Under the pieces are notes generated by a model, which did no database searches, had not been told where the DNA came from, and saw only the letters and a program-made list of their open reading frames with translations. A program made the position numbers and the translations under genes. 32,650 nucleotides of DNA from assembly GCA_017467605.1 (NCBI GenBank), contig JAFUSQ010000012.1, positions 1 to 32,650 on the forward strand. Reading direction: 5' to 3'. Origin of the DNA: a bacterium (GTDB taxonomy: Bacteria > Cyanobacteriota > Vampirovibrionia > Gastranaerophilales > Gastranaerophilaceae). Below are positions 31,723 to 32,650 of this stretch, in pieces; the stretch's first letter is position 1; every line of letters starts with the position of its first letter.

Positions 31723-32650
31723 TTACCAATCTTGCGGAATAGGTTTGCGCAGGTAGTCCATATTGCCATGTTTCAAAAGCCACGTTGTACAAAATGTTCC
31801 GTTAACATTCGATAAGTCACCATATTTACACTTAACATTATAATAATTCATATTTGAAATTGAAGGGAGAAAAATAGTTTCCTTACCAATTCTAAATCCA
31901 AAATAATCAACTCCGGCTCTATTTGGAAGATCAATGCCATTTATATCAACAAAAATAGCTCCACATTGATCGTTATCGCACCCAGAACCATTTGACCAAA
32001 AGGCAATACTCGTACCATTTAATAATTGCCCGCGAGCATAAACAGAATGTGAATTAGGCTGCCATGCATATCTGTCACTAAACAATGCCTTGTATGTGCC
32101 TTCGTAAAAACAACCGTGAGACGTTCCACACTCTCTTGCAAGTTTTAAGTGAGGTTTATAAATTTCGTATAATTTCTTAGCTCCATTTGCAGTGTTCGCA
32201 ACTCCTATATCCCAGCCTTCTGCTGAACCATTTTCTGCAACCGCTAATTTGTGTGCTAGATTTAATATTGCATAAGTCGCTTTTAATTTATTATAAGTAG
32301 TTTTTTCCTGAATTTTTGTCATAAGAGTCGGAATTGTCATTGCACTCACAACACCGATTATGCCGAGGGTTATCAGCACTTCCGCGAGCGTAAATGCTGA
32401 TTTTTTAAAGTGGATAAGTTGATAAGTAGATGAGTTGATAAGTTCTTTACGGTTATTAAGCCTCCCGTCATTGCGAGGAGCGAAGGCAGCTTTCTTGTCC
32501 CTACGGGATGCACCCCACCTAACCTCCCCCTCTGGGGAGGAATAATATTTACCCCTGTCATTCTGAGGGCGAAGCCCGAAGAATCGCAATACCTTACAAG
32601 ATTTGCTTGACATTGAGATCTTTCGCCCTGCGGGCTCAAGATGACGATAA
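31723..32650 (-). CDS. Type IV prepilin-like protein, 5' end possibly beyond window
   Basis: Minor-pilin-like protein. The helix AFTLAEVLITLGIIGVVSAM starts at 32397, with Glu at mature position 5. The globular domain carries YAWQPNSHSVYARGQLLNG, FVDINGIDLPNRAGVDYFGF and the ending CTTWLLKHGNMDYLRK, shared with the relic at 12973. ATG 32613 would give 296 residues and a 73-residue leader. However, no ribosome site precedes it and the frame stays open to the window edge, so the true start may lie outside. There is no ATG or GTG between 32613 and the pilin motif. The leader (LRPQNDRG, SSPEGEVRWGAS, FAPRNDGR, then a tandem-repeat tract) is repeat-derived, as in the other two prepilins. Confidence 0.8.
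   Translation of the reverse strand, partial: YRHLEPAGRKISMSSKSCKVLRFFGLRPQNDRGKYYSSPEGEVRWGASRRDKKAAFAPRNDGRLNNRKELINSSTYQLIHFKKSAFTLAEVLITLGIIGVVSAMTIPTLMTKIQEKTTYNKLKATYAILNLAHKLAVAENGSAEGWDIGVANTANGAKKLYEIYKPHLKLARECGTSHGCFYEGTYKALFSDRYAWQPNSHSVYARGQLLNGTSIAFWSNGSGCDNDQCGAIFVDINGIDLPNRAGVDYFGFRIGKETIFLPSISNMNYYNVKCKYGDLSNVNGTFCTTWLLKHGNMDYLRKPIPQDW
32413..32645. repeat. Composite of palindromic and tandem repeats inside prepilin leader
   Basis: From left: four tandem octamers of GATAAGTT type (32413-32444); CCCGTCATTGCGAGGAGC (32464-32481); a contiguous GCACCCCACCTAACCT and TCCCCCTCTGGGGAGGAA block (32510-32542); and an inverted pair, 32557-32585 beginning GTCATTCTGAGGGCG with 32617-32645 ending GGCTCAAGATGAC. 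Three modules are shared exactly with 205-332. All are open in the pilin frame. Confidence 0.8.

Noticed and set aside
32373-32639. 88-codon minus-strand frame in the right repeat cluster
   Set aside because: It overlaps the prepilin leader in another frame and consists of repeat translation (tandem LINLST-type residues); it has no ribosome site.

Overview
The window is AT-rich bacterial DNA. The standard code is used and TGA acts as a stop. The best fit is a gut member of Candidatus Gastranaerophilales (Melainabacteria/Vampirovibrionia), a non-photosynthetic sister group of cyanobacteria. That placement is inferred from several things: minor-pilin-like proteins with an AFTLxEVLITLGIIGVV start, an AsmA/TamB-like envelope protein implying an outer membrane, a CpaE-type pilus ATPase, and several membrane proteins with no family I recognise. 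No marker gene settles the taxonomy here, and no rRNA or tRNA gene was seen.

Layout from left to right. (1) 1-467, minus: 5' part of a prepilin whose leader is built of interspersed repeats. (2) 637-2118: MerR-type regulator and a secreted repeat protein. (3) 2119-7965, minus: AsmA/TamB-like protein, CCA-adding-type nucleotidyltransferase with HD domain, and rsmE carrying two in-frame palindromic insertions. (4) 8014-9248: a second prepilin with a repeat-filled leader, divergent from a small XRE regulator with two operator-like palindromes between them. (5) 9245-12931: rqcH/NFACT, a small protein and aspS. (6) 12973-13615: a deletion scar that fuses the tail of another prepilin to the tail of another XRE gene. 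(7) 13610-18722: mtaB, an unknown membrane protein, an Fmt-like formyltransferase and mnmG. (8) 18894-24059: a 30-residue membrane protein, a Cys4 protein, an alpha-glucan phosphorylase lacking its PLP lysine, an unknown protein, a methionine gamma-lyase-like enzyme and a secreted vWA protein. (9) 24056-29473, minus: SNF2/SWIM helicase and a large unknown membrane protein. (10) 29650-31722: a 57-residue protein, a 6S-like RNA, a CpaE-like ATPase and a small partner. (11) 31723 to the right edge, minus: a third prepilin with a repeat-filled leader.

Themes. Translation and RNA modification are well represented (aspS, mtaB, mnmG, rsmE, CCA enzyme, rqcH), and so is pilus and envelope biology (three prepilins, one prepilin relic, CpaE-like ATPase, AsmA/TamB-like protein). 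Genes are packed tightly: five convergent pairs abut or overlap by a few bases at their stop codons. Start sites fall into two classes, those with a clear Shine-Dalgarno and those with a -10-like hexamer about 7 nt before the ATG, which suggests leaderless mRNAs.

The most unusual feature is that short GC-richer palindromic repeats lie in frame inside coding sequence. They fill the leader of all three intact prepilins and sit at two sites in rsmE. This resembles Rickettsia palindromic elements, with the cleavable prepilin leader acting as a tolerant landing site.
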